64,000 nt of DNA from Cladocopium goreaui (GCA_947184155.2 CAMXCT020003746.1:108501-172500), one strand, 5' to 3'. Numbered from the stretch's first letter, positions 23,001-34,243 are shown. The notes: generated by a model not told the origin, from the sequence alone. Made by a program: numbers and translations.

Positions 23001-26000
23001 CGGCGAACCAGCAGTGCTGTGGGTATAATTAAATATGAAATTGTATGTATATATATATATATATGTGTGTATTATATATATATATATGTGTGTATTATAT
23101 ACAGAATTAAATATTCGCATATATATATATATGATATGTATATATATATATATATATGATATGTATATATATATATGCTTATATATGAAATGATGTGTAT
23201 ATACATATATACACATGATTTTACATGCACATCCAACAGGCAAATGCCATAGCCCACATCCACCTCATCGGAGCTCTCATCACTGATGATCACCTCTTCC
23301 TCTTCCTACAGCTGGGAGCGCAGAAGTTGGGGACGCGGGGCCCCCAGAACATATTTCAATACTGGTGATAAAAAAATAAAATGGGATTATATGGGGATTA
23401 TATGGAGATATATAGGATTATATTGAGATGAGATACTGGCTGGTGGTGCAACAACCATCTTGAAAAATGATGGACTTCGTCAATGGGAAGGATGACATCC
23501 CATATATGACATGGTAAATAAAAGCCATGTTTGAAACCACCAACCGTTGTATCGTTATATATCAACTTATAACTGGAACTGCACCCAATATAGTACCCAA
23601 GGGTTGGATGCATGAAACTCGTGAAAACCCACCAGATTTTTCTGGGAAACATGATCAACATGCTGCATGGTTTCGGGGGCAGCTTGTGGCACAGTTGGTA
23701 ACACACACACATATATTGATCCATAGATATGAGATTGTCACAGGTAGAAACCAAGAACAAGAACAAGAACAAGAGCAAGAGCAAGAGCAAACACAACAAC
23801 AACAACAACAAGAACAAGAACAAGAACCACAAGAAGAACCAACATGACTGTCAACACCTCAAGACTTTTGTGTTCCTACCATGTACATCCATGTACAAGA
23901 TCTTTCAATGTCAAACCGGTGCAAAATGACAAGCCGTACAAACACATAGAGTCAGTAGGTGGAGTATGATATTGCCATCTGTCAACTATCACATGTCCAA
24001 AAAACTGAAAGCAGCAATGATAACCATGAGAAAGACCGTAAACAAAGTTTTACTGGTGTGGTGGTTTCAACCCATCTGAAAAATATTAGTCAGTTGCGAT
24101 TATTATTTCCAATATATGCACAAATAAAAAATGTTTGAAACCACCAACTAGGATAATATAGCTATTCTGACTAAAAAACATGAATCAACCATCATCATTC
24201 ATTATCAACCATTATCATTCAGTAAAGAAGGTACTTGGATCCATAGGCTATGAGAGACACAGTAAACAAAGTTTTAATCATCAGAAGACACCTACCGGGT
24301 CAGCGGGTCGAATCGCTCCACAATGGCAAGATTGCGTTCTCTCAGACTTGCATGATGTCATTAGACTTTACAAATGCTCCATGTATGGCATGTTGACCAA
24401 CATCTACGAACATTTACCCAAACAATCAGCCAAAATTTAGGTCACTACACCAAACATGCTATCAATAGACTTGTCGTCCACGTGCTTGCTATAAGCAACG
24501 AATTCTTGCTATACATGAATTCCTGCTGAACCAAGTACCTTTGGGAAACGACCAATTGCTACTACCCTGAAACAGCAGGTAAAGACAAAACAACACGAAG
24601 TTCCAAGCATGCATGATTATGTTGCCATGTGTCATCAGCTTGTATACATGTGATCAACGTGCATGTATGTATCTATATACGTTAATACTATATATATATA
24701 CATATTATCATTACATCAGCACAGTACTGACATATTGTATACACTTGTTCAAACCATGCACGATGAGATCTGGGATGTACCATGATGTACTTCTCAGGAG
24801 GAACAGAAAAGGGCAGAAACTGCACTGGGAAATCGCGCTGGTGCAGGTCTTTCTCTCTCTTCCTGCGGATCAGCTGGGAAATCAGCCAGTGGTAGCGTTT
24901 CAATGCGGGGAAAAGAATGATAGACAAGATGGTAAAGTAACTTGGCAAACGATTGGGCTGGAAAGGTAGATATATCATATATCTATTATTAAATTATTAT
25001 CTATCTGTATATATATATATATGCTCACCCCCCATAATCTACCCCAATGATCACAATGAAGGTTTTACCTTATCTTTCCCCATGGCCCACCTTTGACCAC
25101 TATGCAAGACCCTTTTGGTGTTCTCTGCTCATAAAAAGGTTTATATCACTTTGGAGGTGCAGAAGCAAGCATTGGCAAGATGGGAATAAACAAGTGTTCA
25201 AAGCATATGATTTGCACACAAAATGGTGTTGCAAAAACTGCTGCTTAACAGGTTACAATCTGTCTTGAAGACAACATATTCTTTTGTATGACCATGGTTT
25301 TTTGTTTTTTGTTTTTTAATGAAGTAGAGGTAACATAGTAAGAATAATGCGTTGATCAAACATATATATCTAAAATACAATGCATATACATGAACACACA
25401 TTTACTATAGCTTCAATATATTTTTAATATACCATTCCATTGACTATGATTTTTTCAAGATGCCTTTTATATGTATTTTAAATACAATGCAATACACCTT
25501 CAATGTTTTACATGCAAGCTAATATACCTTTAGTATATCTTTATATAAATACAATTTTAAATTTTATTGACCATGTTCTTGCAATAATATACCTCCAATA
25601 TACCGTAATGTACCTTCAGGATACCTTTAATATCCCTGTGATATTACTTTTGAATGCCATCTAATACATCTATACTATACCTGTACTATACAATTGAATA
25701 TACCTTTTGTATACCATTTGATATACCTAGAATCTACCTTTGATATACCATTCACTTGACCTTGAAAATAACTTTAGTATGTCTTGGCGATACCTTCAAT
25801 ACGTATACCTCTTATATACAAGTTAATTTACCAGTTAATATACTTTGGTGTATCATTTAACAAAACCTGATAATACCTTGAATATGTTTAATATACCTTT
25901 AACACCCTTTAACATACCTTTAATATCTTAAAAATATGTTGGTATTCCTTTTGAAATATTGTTGATAGTCCATGTCATATACCTTGAGTGTATCAATTAA

Positions 26001-28120
26001 TATACCATGACTATACCTTTGGTTTTTCAATATCCCTTCAATATACCATTTTATTGACCATGAAAACATTTTTTTTCATATACTTATATACCTGTGAAAA
26101 GCAATAATATACCATTTAATATACCTTTAATATACCGTCTCATATAACATCCGTATACCCTGAATATACCTTTTAGCAAATTGCATACATACAACCATGA
26201 CCTGTTCCTTTCAAAATTGTTCACCCCCCTGTGAAGGAAGCTTTGCAACGACTTGCATCAACACTTTCTTTTCTCAATACCATCATGGTTTAACATAGAT
26301 CTCAAAGGATTCCATTCTGAAATCATGCTGTCCTCCTTGCATAGATTCCTTTACCTCTTTAAAGCTGTAAGTCTCCTTAAAAAAAACCTTCTAGTTCATT
26401 CAAAGAAGTGCTGCAACTCCTTGATATAAGGGGACTATACAAAATGATGCCACTTTATGCCAGATTTTTTTTTTCAAAAATATCGCTGCGCAAGGCATAC
26501 GTTGGAGGATCTTGCTTTGAAAAAACTTCAAAGTCCATGCTGAAACTTGTTAGCTTCTTCTATGTTCAAGTGCATAAACATCACAGCACATCCTATGCCA
26601 AACTTAGTCTCACATAGTGCGCAAACTCTTGAGTGAGAAACTTTGATCAAAGTTTGACTTTCCACGACCAATAAGTTAAGCAAGCCTAAGGACACAGATG
26701 GCAATCATGTGAATCAATACGCAAACCAAAAACCACAAAGAATTTGAGCAAAACCAAGAAACCAAAAAAAACACAACTTTTGAGATATTGTTTGGTTTTG
26801 ATTCAAAAGATTGTTTTTTTGTTTGACTCATGTCAAAACCCAAAAAATAGGGGAAAACACAATCTTTTGAGTCAAAACCAAACATTCTCTCGAAAGTTGT
26901 GTTTTTTGTTTTTTGGTTTTGCTTGAGTTTTTGTTCCAGGTTTTGTTTGCTTTTGTCGATGTGGCCCAAGACAAGTATGGTTGTAGGCATAAAGCTTTAA
27001 ATCAGTCATTGCCATTGAACATTAATCCATTAGAAACTTTAATTACAACCCAAATATATTGAAACATCCATGTGCAGAAACCTGCCCTCCATGAGCTCCC
27101 CTTCTGTGAGTTATTGTTTTCAGATTCTGCTTTATGTGCAAAAAGACATGGTAATTACCATATAAAATGCTTCTAGGTAGATCATGGGGGGGTGACCATA
27201 CTTAGATGGGTTTATATATAAACCAATAAGGATAGCCGAGGCTTGCATTGTAGATTATTTACATGATAGATTCCAGATGTCCCTGTTTCCAAATATTTCT
27301 TGGGAGGCATTGTTCTTTTTTCACTAGTGACCATGGACTAAACAAGCTTTGGGACAGCAATCTAAACCCAATTGGGGAAATACAAAAAAAACACTTTACC
27401 ATGGACAACCCTGATGGTACTTCCATTCCCAAACACTTCCACATTGCAACGTCCATCATCTCAGACCCCCCAGTGACTTGGGTATGGACAGGGATAACCA
27501 ATAAGGAGGTCATATACTGGAAGACATGAGATCACTAACCCACACTTTGGACACGAGATCGCATGGTCATGAAGGGAGTAATGCAGACTCTGGCACTCAT
27601 TAGGTCCTGCAGGTTATCATCCCGCTGTTGCAGGCATTTGCAGGTGAAAATAATACTAAAAGACTCTGGTAGAACTCCATCTGGCTCTGAAAATAAAGGG
27701 TACCTCCACATCGATTCACCATCATTTTCCCATTTGGGGTGTGAAAATCAGCCATTTTCAGACAGAACCCATCCACCCACCATCCACCGCGGCCAGTTGC
27801 CGTTGCGCCTCCTTCCCCTTCCGCGCGTCGCGGCGCGTGCGGAGGTACAACTCCCGCGCTCCAGGGCCCGCCTTGCAACGTTGGTTGGTGGCAATCGCAA
27901 TCCTCGATTTTTGGTTGGTTAAATCACGTTAGACCAGCATTTTTAATGGTTAAATATAATGTTAAGTCCCCATTTCCGTATGTGAAATCCCCAGAGTTGA
28001 AAATTAATTGACTTAGAACCTTTGGGAACCTTCTTCATCAGCCCCAACCCCTTAACCTGCGGCATCTCACTCCACTTCACCGCTCGTGCCACAGTCCTGC
28101 TGCCCGGAGCTGGGCCTCCT
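17001..28120 (-). CDS. 17-exon gene model with 3' end, product unknown
   Basis: Exons: 28120-28030, 27871-27788, 27624-27544, 27459-27400, 24873-24781, 24346-24296, 23662-23597, 23305-23238, 23016-22940, 22875-22787, 22645-22609, 22462-22377, 21262-21171, 20806-20686, 19349-19256, 17628-17513, 17114-17001. With GT...AG borders all phases agree and give 472 residues after one incomplete 5' codon, ending LQLQIAQKEKKKKKGLL and TGA. Strong sites include donors GTGAGAAG, GTAGGTG and GTAAAG and acceptors TTTCACCAG and GATTTCCCAG. Segments: ARELYLRTRRDARKGKEAQR (helical, basic), DFPVQFLPFSVPPEKY, the acidic EEEEVIISDESSDEVD, LAPKLDTYGFPEVQVTGRG, and the basic tail. I recognise no family. Some borders were chosen among nearby sites to keep the frame, antisense frames are also open in the exons at 27544 and 27788, and the 5' end is not defined. 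The introns carry family A, B, C, D, F and J elements. Confidence 0.45.
17269..17383. mobile_element. family A element
   Basis: TACCCTCTGGTAAACTATAC to CAAATGACCAGAGGGTA, the only recognisable element in the last intron (17115-17512) of the 17-exon model. A right half of another copy lies at about 17445-17481. Confidence 0.7.
17658..17806. mobile_element. family F element with 6-bp target duplication and known empty site
   Basis: CAATGGGAATTCC to GGCCATTGA, inverted relative to the copies at 196 and 695, flanked by CAGCAT at 17652-17657 and 17807-17812. The duplicated sequence at 13391-13410 lacks the insert and has a single CAGCAT. Confidence 0.85.
17887..18004. mobile_element. family B element
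   Basis: CTGGTTAGTGGTTGAGCC to CAGTCACCACCAACCAG with the CCCCTCTGAAAAATGATGG signature. Confidence 0.75.
18106..18226. mobile_element. family J element
   Basis: CTGGGTAAATTATAATATGTCAC to CGCTATAATTTACCCAG; shares CCATTTGGGGATGATTTCCC with 12994-13105. Confidence 0.65.
18815..18960. mobile_element. family D element
   Basis: TACAATGTGGGGACCCCC at the left and GGGGCCCCATCCTG at the right, with ATATCTACCATAAA inside. Confidence 0.6.
19395..19872. repeat. 43-bp tandem repeat in an intron
   Basis: About eleven units of GATGGGTTTATGGTTTATGA plus TGGGTTTATGATGGGGTAAATAT, spaced 43 bp, ending at a family-A element. It lies within intron 20685-19350 of the 17-exon model. Confidence 0.85.
19873..19986. 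mobile_element. family A element
   Basis: TACCCTCTGGTAAACAAAC to AACGTTTACCAGAGGGTA; the 43-bp array runs directly into it. Confidence 0.75.
19997..20124. mobile_element. family C element
   Basis: ACTTGGTGGCTCATCTCACT to GATGAGCCACCAAGT, ten bases after a family-A element. Confidence 0.75.
20878..20988. mobile_element. family A element
   Basis: TACCCTCTGGTAAACATAC to TTAGTTTGCCAGAGGGTA, inside the intron between exons 21171 and 20806. Confidence 0.75.
23436..23546. mobile_element. family B element
   Basis: CTGGCTGGTGGTGCAACAACC to TTGAAACCACCAACC; the only element in the intron 23596-23306. Confidence 0.65.
23754..23840. repeat. CAAGAA/CAAGAG simple repeat
   Basis: Hexanucleotide and CAA/ACA repeats would encode an EQ/Q tract on plus. 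I treat it as a simple repeat in an intron, not as coding. Confidence 0.7.
24053..24151. mobile_element. family B element
   Basis: CTGGTGTGGTGGTTTCAACCC to TGAAACCACCAACTAG, in intron 24295-23663. Confidence 0.65.
25020..25415. other. unassigned sequence, weak plus-strand open frame
   Basis: Between two exons of the 17-exon model. A plus-strand frame (KHWQDGNKQVFKAYDLHTKW then CCKNCCLTG) at about 25160-25268 looks protein-like, with a CAG|GTTAC donor-like end, but there is no start, homology or partner exon. Confidence 0.3.
25420..26190. repeat. degenerate ATATACCTTTA-type repeat tract
   Basis: About 770 bases dominated by variants of ATATACC spaced roughly 10-25 bases apart (TTTAATATACC, CTTCAATATACC, CCATTTGATATACC). 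No unit length is fixed and no palindromic element is present. Confidence 0.65.
26190..26700. other. unassigned sequence without elements
   Basis: No palindromic elements are visible. Short open frames occur on plus (for example ISLRKAYVGGSCFEKTSK near 26470) but nothing supports a gene. Confidence 0.3.
26748..26926. repeat. long imperfect inverted repeat (purine/T-rich hairpin)
   Basis: The left arm AAAACCAAGAAACCAAAAAA... through TTTGGTTTTGATTCAAAAG is mirrored by CTTTTGAGTCAAAACCAAA...TTTTTTGGTTTTG. Arms are about 80 bp around a short CATGTCAAAACCC loop. It resembles no other family here. Confidence 0.7.
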
Positions 28121-28145
28121 CTGATGCTGGTTGCTGTCACTGTCG

Positions 28146-28251
28146 CCTGCCTCTGGAAGTTCTCTTGTCTTCTCTTGTCTCAGGTGCTGCCAGGTCGTTG
28201 CGGCCACCATGCTTGACCACTGCACAGGTCTTTAAGAGGTCGCTCATCGCA
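28146..28251. CDS. strand-ambiguous candidate exon
   Basis: On minus, MSDLLKTCAVVKHGGRNDLA followed by APETREDKR is open and would precede the exon at 28120. On plus, a pyrimidine tract CTCTTGTCTTCTCTTGTCTCAG and an excellent donor GCAG|GTGAGCC frame an exon reading LTTAQVFKRSLIA. The two readings exclude each other. Confidence 0.35.
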
Positions 28252-28367
28252 GGTGAGCCATGGTGAGATTGGCACTACACATGATTAAGCTTGGGATTTA
28301 ACCAGCAACAAAACATGTCATGAAAAATGCTGATTCTTCATTGGATTACAACGGATTCAATGAAGAT

Positions 28368-28435
28368 TACCCTCTGGTAATCAAAGAAAATCCCCAATAA
28401 ATGCGTATTTCAATGGGAACACCATCTATAAGTTG
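28368..28435. mobile_element. family A element, left half only
   Basis: TACCCTCTGGTAATCAAAG followed by about 50 bases of family-A interior; the right arm is absent. Confidence 0.55.
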
Positions 28436-29352
28436 CAAATCTAACCAGCAATCTTTTGTGGCCATAGCATCAATGGTTTCATCTGCAATGGCACCACACA
28501 ACTGGCATGTGTTTGCAGATACATGGTGATAATATATACATAAATTTGCAGACTAACCCATTTTGAGACAAAACTACGTACACTATAATAAATTCATTGT
28601 GTATATATATATACATATCAAATAATATATATATATAGATATAGATATATCAAATAATATATACATATAGATATACATTGGGTGTTTGTCATACCTCCAC
28701 CAACAGGGATTGTATACCCAAGATGTTTGTAGAATCTCATCTATGGTGTTGGTATATTTTCTGTGGAGTGATATCTCTATATGTAGCAATAAATCATTCC
28801 TTTATGTGTATATATATATAGTTATATAAGTTATATATATATGATACATGTATGTACTGAAATACATACATATATCATATACAATATATATATATACAAT
28901 ATATATATATACATATATACATGTGGGTATGATATGTATGCTGTACCTGGATGATATAGATGTTGCGATGATCCACGATTCCTGAAGGTCTGTGACGTCT
29001 GGGGTGTATAAGTAATTAGCTCATGAGCAAGGACATATCCCATTTTGAAGGAGAAATATATCTTAATACAGTTCACACATCAGACCGTTACCCTGTGTTA
29101 ACATATGAAAGCCATGGCCCATCTAGTTTGATGATTTACCTTCTACAGTTATGACCCAACTAATAATAGGCTTATTTCATGATCAATATAGCTGTTGGGC
29201 CATAAAAGAGTACCCCTAAATCCTCTGGTTGATGATGATGTTCCCATGAACTTAAATATATATATATATATATATATTTATAACTTTACATAAATACACT
29301 GGTTGTTGGGCTATTTCCTACCAGACCGAACCCAAAAAACTCAGCGAGGCGC

Positions 29353-29450
29353 CTGGAAGTCACCCAGCTTTTCCAAGAACTCCAAAGGTACCGGACCGTA
29401 GCAGGCCGCATAGAAGGAACTCTGCAAGGTCCAGAGGCCAGAATCAGGAC
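29353..29450 (-). CDS. candidate exon, unknown protein
   Basis: Acceptor CTTCTGCATCTTTCCAG is strong; the donor is GCGCC (GC type). The frame reads PDSGLWTLQSSFYAACYGPV then PLEFLEKLGDFQ, and joins the exon at 29860-29794 in phase. Confidence 0.5.
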
Positions 29451-29528
29451 CTGGAAAGATGCAGAAGTCGAGTGTCTGACAAAGGGCTTGCCTGGTGACT
29501 GGTGATATTTATGATATTGTTATAGTAT

Positions 29529-29627
29529 CTGGTTGGTGGTTGACCTACCCCTCTGAAAAATATGAAAGTCAGTTGGGATGATTATTCCCAATATATGGAA
29601 ACAAAAATGTTCCAAACCACCAACCAG
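29529..29627. mobile_element. family B element with 6-bp direct repeats
   Basis: CTGGTTGGTGGTTGACC to CCAAACCACCAACCAG, flanked by TAGTAT at 29523-29528 and 29628-29633. The preceding 50 bases are duplicated at 31651-31705. Confidence 0.8.
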
Positions 29628-29793
29628 TAGTATGTTTGCAATGAAGTTTCAAGATGGTTCTTGATAAACCAGCTTGATTTCACTGAGATTTTCGACCGTC
29701 TGATTTCCATCGATTTTTTTCAGCAGATGGTGGATTGAAATCCAGGTGACACAAGCAACGCAAGCAACCGCAAGGGATGGAATCCCTCACTAC

Positions 29794-29860
29794 CAAAAAA
29801 GTATGCGAAAACGATGGCGTGCACATCACTGTCACTGCTCTGGATAGTAACGAATCCACT
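29794..29860 (-). CDS. candidate exon, unknown protein
   Basis: SGFVTIQSSDSDVHAIVFAY then FF, 22 codons plus one base, between AACAACTCAG and GTAGTGAGG. It continues in phase into 29450-29353. Confidence 0.5.
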
Positions 29861-30516
29861 CTGAGTTGTTTGAGCAGTTTGATGGTTCCTTAGCTGGCGA
29901 ATCATAAATCAAGTATACATTTTTTGATGGTTGAATCACCGTTTTCCTATGGTTGCTTCTTGTTGACTCTTCACATCAAACATATATCAAATAAATCACT
30001 TCTTATTTCACTTACATCTTGGGTGATATATGATGATATATTTATTAATGGGGATTCAACCATCACTGTTAATTCACATCAAGCATATATCAAATAAATC
30101 TTGGGTTAACCCCCATGTTTCCCCCAACATTGTGATGGTTCTTTCACTCAGTGATTCCCTTCTCCACGTAGTTGGGTTGGCATAGTTACATATCCCCATG
30201 ATATTCTCAGTTACATCCACATTATTTTTGCTGGCTAAATCCACTACTTTTCATGGTTAAACCAGTTCAATCAAATCCAAACTCTCTGAACCATCATTTT
30301 TTCGTAGGTAAATCCTTATGTTTCCCAATTTGTCATGCATAAATGTCACTGTTCCTCCCAAAAATGTCCTTTTGGTAAAAATAGGTTGGGGCCGGGAGCT
30401 GGTATACAATCTATCATCACCTGTTGTTTTTCAGGGAGTTCTGAAGAAACCCCTCTAGTTTCATCATCCAACCAATGGGAAAGGGACATCTATGGTTCCT
30501 CCATTTTCTTGCTGAA

Positions 30517-30603
30517 AAATCCCCCCGTTTCTGACGCCCTGTCGCCTGGAATGCCTCCAGGTTCTAAGGCGCTACTGATGCGGACCCATGGTCCTCCGGG
30601 TTT
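30517..30603 (-). CDS. candidate exon, unknown protein
   Basis: WVRISSALEPGGIPGDRASE in a GC-rich block after CCCGGAG; the donor is unclear. The plus frame is also open, so confidence is limited. Confidence 0.35.
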
Positions 30604-31650
30604 CCATGAAAATGGGGGTTTAACCAAGGGAAAACCATGGGAAAACCAGGACAATGAAGGTTTCCATTAATGGGGGCACCACAAAATGGATGGTTTATGT
30701 TGGAAAAAAACTAACTGAGAAAAACAATTAAAATGGATGATGGCTGCGGGTTTGGCGTAAAACGGCAGCAACACAGATACCATGGGATGTTGATGGGATT
30801 TAATGGGATATTCATGGGATTTACCGTACCCAACGATGGCAGGAATATATAATTGACATATCATGGGATATAGATAATCAACATGACGATTCAACGTGTT
30901 TTGACCGATAGTATCGGGGAGATAGTGGGATATCACCAACAATAGTAAATGAAATTGGAGGCTTGACCATCAAAAATCAGGAATTATGAATGGGGGAATC
31001 GTCCATCAAGTGAACCACTGGTTTGTGACGAAAATTGCCTGGTCGAAAAAACTACCTGTTCATAAATGGATTACTCGCATACATGTATATATATATATAA
31101 TAAAATGTTATAATATATTATAATATATAATATAGTGCATTACAACCACGGGTTTGACCATAATATCAAAATTGGAACAGTGATAATGTGCAATATACCA
31201 TGACAATAGTGATATGTTAAAGATTATATGGTTAACTTGAGTTAGCAAGTGTAAACATAGGTGCCATCTCATTCCGGAAGTGGCTCATATCCATTCTAGA
31301 CCCCACTGATCATATGGGCCACGGTCAATATTTGGTATATATTGTTTTCCAAGCCCCAGCTCAATTTCCAAAAAATAAAGATGTCTCGGATACTACTCTC
31401 CATTTACCTAAATTTTGGCTGTAGCTCATATACTGTATAAATATCGAATATCCACAGCTACACGTGGTTTGTACATGTCCCACAATGTCCAGCGGGATAG
31501 TGTAATCCCCTGGAAGGTGGGGCTGAACATGATGTTTGCTGATTTATAAACACAAATTAAACCAACCATAAACTATAGATATCTATAGATATATGGTAGA
31601 TATAGGTAAACTGAACCAACTTAACTATAGATATATCTACCATAAACCTG

Positions 31651-31763
31651 GTGTCTGACAAGGGGCTTGCCTGGTGACTGGTGATATTAATGATATTGTT
31701 ATAGTCTGGTTCGTGGTATACCTACCCCGCTGAAAAATATGAGTTCGTCCGTTGGGATGATGG
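31651..31763. repeat. second copy of the 29476-29588 segment
   Basis: GGTGTCTGACAAGGGGCTTG, GGTGACTGGTGATATTAATG and the start of a family-B element repeat the order seen at 29476-29588, so this is a small segmental duplication; here the element is cut by the composite insertion. Confidence 0.7.
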
Positions 31764-33586
31764 AACTAGACGACGGATGGCCCGAGAGCGTAGAGGAGCA
31801 GAGTCTTCTGTTGTTAGTATGGAGACACTATATTACAAGATAATATATTAAAGATGTATTATAGGCAGACGAGAAGAGTAGTATCAAGACAATATATGAC
31901 TAGTACAAGACAATAGTTTGCATCGTATTTTTGTAAAGTTTTTCATACACAGAACTTTTTACAGACAGACGCTTTTGCACACAGAGACTTTTACACACAG
32001 ACGCTTTTACACACAGACGCTTTTACACACAGACGATTTTGCACACAGAGACTTTTACACATTTTACACACAGAGCTTTTACACACAGAAGCTTTTACAC
32101 ACACACACGCTTTTACACACAGACGCTTTTACACACAGAGCTTTTACACACAGACGCTTTTACACACAGACGCTTTTACACACAGACGCTTTTACACACA
32201 GACGCTTTTTACACACAGAGCTTTTACACACAGAGACTTTTACACACAGAGACGCTTTTACACACAGAAGCTTTTACACACAGACGCTTTTACACACAGA
32301 CGCTTTTACACACAAACACTTTTACACACAAACACTTTTACACACAGACGCTTTTACACACAGACGCTTTTACACACAGACGCTTTTACACACAGACGCT
32401 TTGACACACAGACCCGTTTACACACAGAGGCTTTTACACACAGAAGCTTTTACACACAGACGCTTTTACACACAGACGCTTTTACACACAGACGCTTTTA
32501 CACACAGAGCTTTTACACACAGACGCTTTTACACACAGACGCTTTTTTACACACAGAGGCTTTTACACACAGACGCTTTTACACACAGAGCTTTTACACA
32601 CAGACGCTTTTACACACAGACGCTTTACACACAGACGCTTTTACACACAGACGCTTTTACACACAGACGCTTTTACACACAGACGCTTTTACACACAGAC
32701 AAGTCCGGCACAAGTAAAATCGCAATTTTTCCTCAGTTTTTGACAATCGACCCTCATTTCGTGCGAAAGGGTTGCTCCGGGGGCAAGTAAAATCGCAATT
32801 TTTCCTCAGTTTTTGACGATCGACCCTCATTTCGTGCGAAAGGGTTGCTCGGGGGCACGTAAAATCGCAATTTTTCCTCAGTTTTTGACGATCGACCCTC
32901 ATTTCGTGCGAAAGGGTTGCTCGGGGGCACGTAAAATCGCAATTTTACGTCAGTTTTTGACGATCGAACCTCATTTCGTGCGAATGGGTTACTCCGGGGC
33001 ACGTAAAATCGCAATTTTACCTCAGTTTTCGACGATCGACCTTCATTTCGTGCGAAAGGGTTGCTCCGGGGCACGTAAAATCGCAATTTTACCTCAGTTT
33101 TCGACGATCGACCTTCATTTCGTGCGAAAGGGTTGCTCCGGGGCACGTAAAATCGCAATTTTACTTCAGTTTTTGACGATCGATCCTCATTTCGTGCGAA
33201 AGGGTTGACGTTTCGTGACTCCCCGCCGGCACCACCCTCGGCCTAAAGAGAGAAAGATAAAGAAGGCGAGAGAGAGAAAATGGAGAGAGAAAGGAGAGAA
33301 GATGTGAAGATGAGCAGATGTGAGAGAAGATGTGAGAGAAGATGTGAAGATGAGCAGATGTGAGAGAAGATGTGAGAGAAGATGTGAGAGAAGATGTGAG
33401 ATAAGATGTGAAGATGAGCAGATGTGAGAGAAGATGTGAGAGAAGATGTGAGAGAAGATGTGGAGATGAGCAGATGTGAGAGAAGATGTGAAGATGAGAA
33501 GATGTTTTACAGACCCCCACTATTGGAAGAACCCTGCGCTCAGACGCTCTCGGGAAAAAAACAACATGTTCCAAAACACCAACCAG
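31706..33586. mobile_element. family B element split by the composite element
   Basis: The left half CTGGTTCGTGGTATACC...GTTGGGATGATGG (31706-31765) and right half ATGTTCCAAAACACCAACCAG (ending 33586) are two parts of one family-B copy. Some of the middle is missing, so insertion came with a small deletion or the copy was already short. Confidence 0.75.
31766..33561. mobile_element. composite satellite-carrying element, copy 2
   Basis: Starts CTAGACGACGGATGGCCCGA, carries a unique AT-rich end, the TTTTACACACAGACGC array (31960-32700), the 72-bp array (32715-33215), the CCCGCCGGCACCACCC link, a GATGTGAGAGAAGAT array (33298-33505), and ends CAGACGCTCTCGGGAAAAAAA. It matches copy 1 in reverse orientation. 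The insertion lies inside a family-B element, giving outer ends by eye. The A-run at one end recalls a retroposed tail but is short. Confidence 0.8.
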
Positions 33587-33840
33587 ATAAACCATAGACC
33601 ATGAACATCCATAAACATTATGACATAATTATTGAATGTTTAATTACAGAATGTTTATTCTCGGTAGATATTTCTACCATAAACCATAGTTGTGTTACTT
33701 AGAGCCAACTTAACTTAGCTAGAGAAGTAGAGGGGCACCACCTTGTACAATCGTTCACCAAAAGTACGGGAGTTTGAACACTGCTGACAGCCACTTGGGC
33801 TCAATCTTTGGCACTGGCAACGAAAACAAAGATGGCGAGG

Positions 33841-33988
33841 ATAACTCAGGAGTGTAACTTTGGCTGGGTGTACACCAATGAGTTGCAGCTGGTCAAGGGA
33901 CATCGTCATACCAGAAGAAGTCAAGCGGGCCTTGAACAAACGTTGTAGCCACACCGCCCCATCAGATTGGTTCATACGAGATTGAACA
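33841..33988 (-). CDS. candidate exon, unknown protein
   Basis: VQSRMNQSDGAVWLQRLFKA then RLTSSGMTMSLDQLQLIGV is open behind acceptor CACCTGCTCCAG. The donor was not located; the frame stays open to 33715. No family recognised. Confidence 0.45.
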
Positions 33989-34033
33989 ACTGGAGCAGGT
34001 GGAGCGACCCAATTTCACCCGAGGAACCACGTT

Positions 34034-34154
34034 TGGTGCCCCGCTTCGTTAGCTAAGTTGGTTCGTAAATGCAATAGCTATGGGTTATAGGTGAGATATC
34101 TATACTTAATGGGATTATAACCCGTTTATAACTGGGGGGGCACCACCTTGCAAG
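34034..34154. mobile_element. family D element, GGTGCCCC subtype
   Basis: TTTGGTGCCCCGCTTCG pairs loosely with GGGGGGGCACCACCTTG; interior GTTAGCTAAGTTGGTTCG. A right half of the same subtype ends near 33751. Confidence 0.6.
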
Positions 34155-34243
34155 AACATTGCTTCACTTGAATTCATACCATCAATCAACATGCGCAAAA
34201 TTCAAACATGGCAATGGAACATCACCCATTGAACCTCTATTCT

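Noticed and set aside
23527-23847. Plus-strand frame with a Glu-Gln tract
   Set aside because: The tract is a simple CAAGAA repeat, and the rest includes a family-B end; the minus strand holds a phase-consistent exon at 23597-23662.
31918-32790. 290-codon open frame (THRRFYTQTLLHTDAF repeats)
   Set aside because: It is the translation of a 16-bp tandem array cycling through three frames; similar frames arise at 5229-5905 and 51725-52424.
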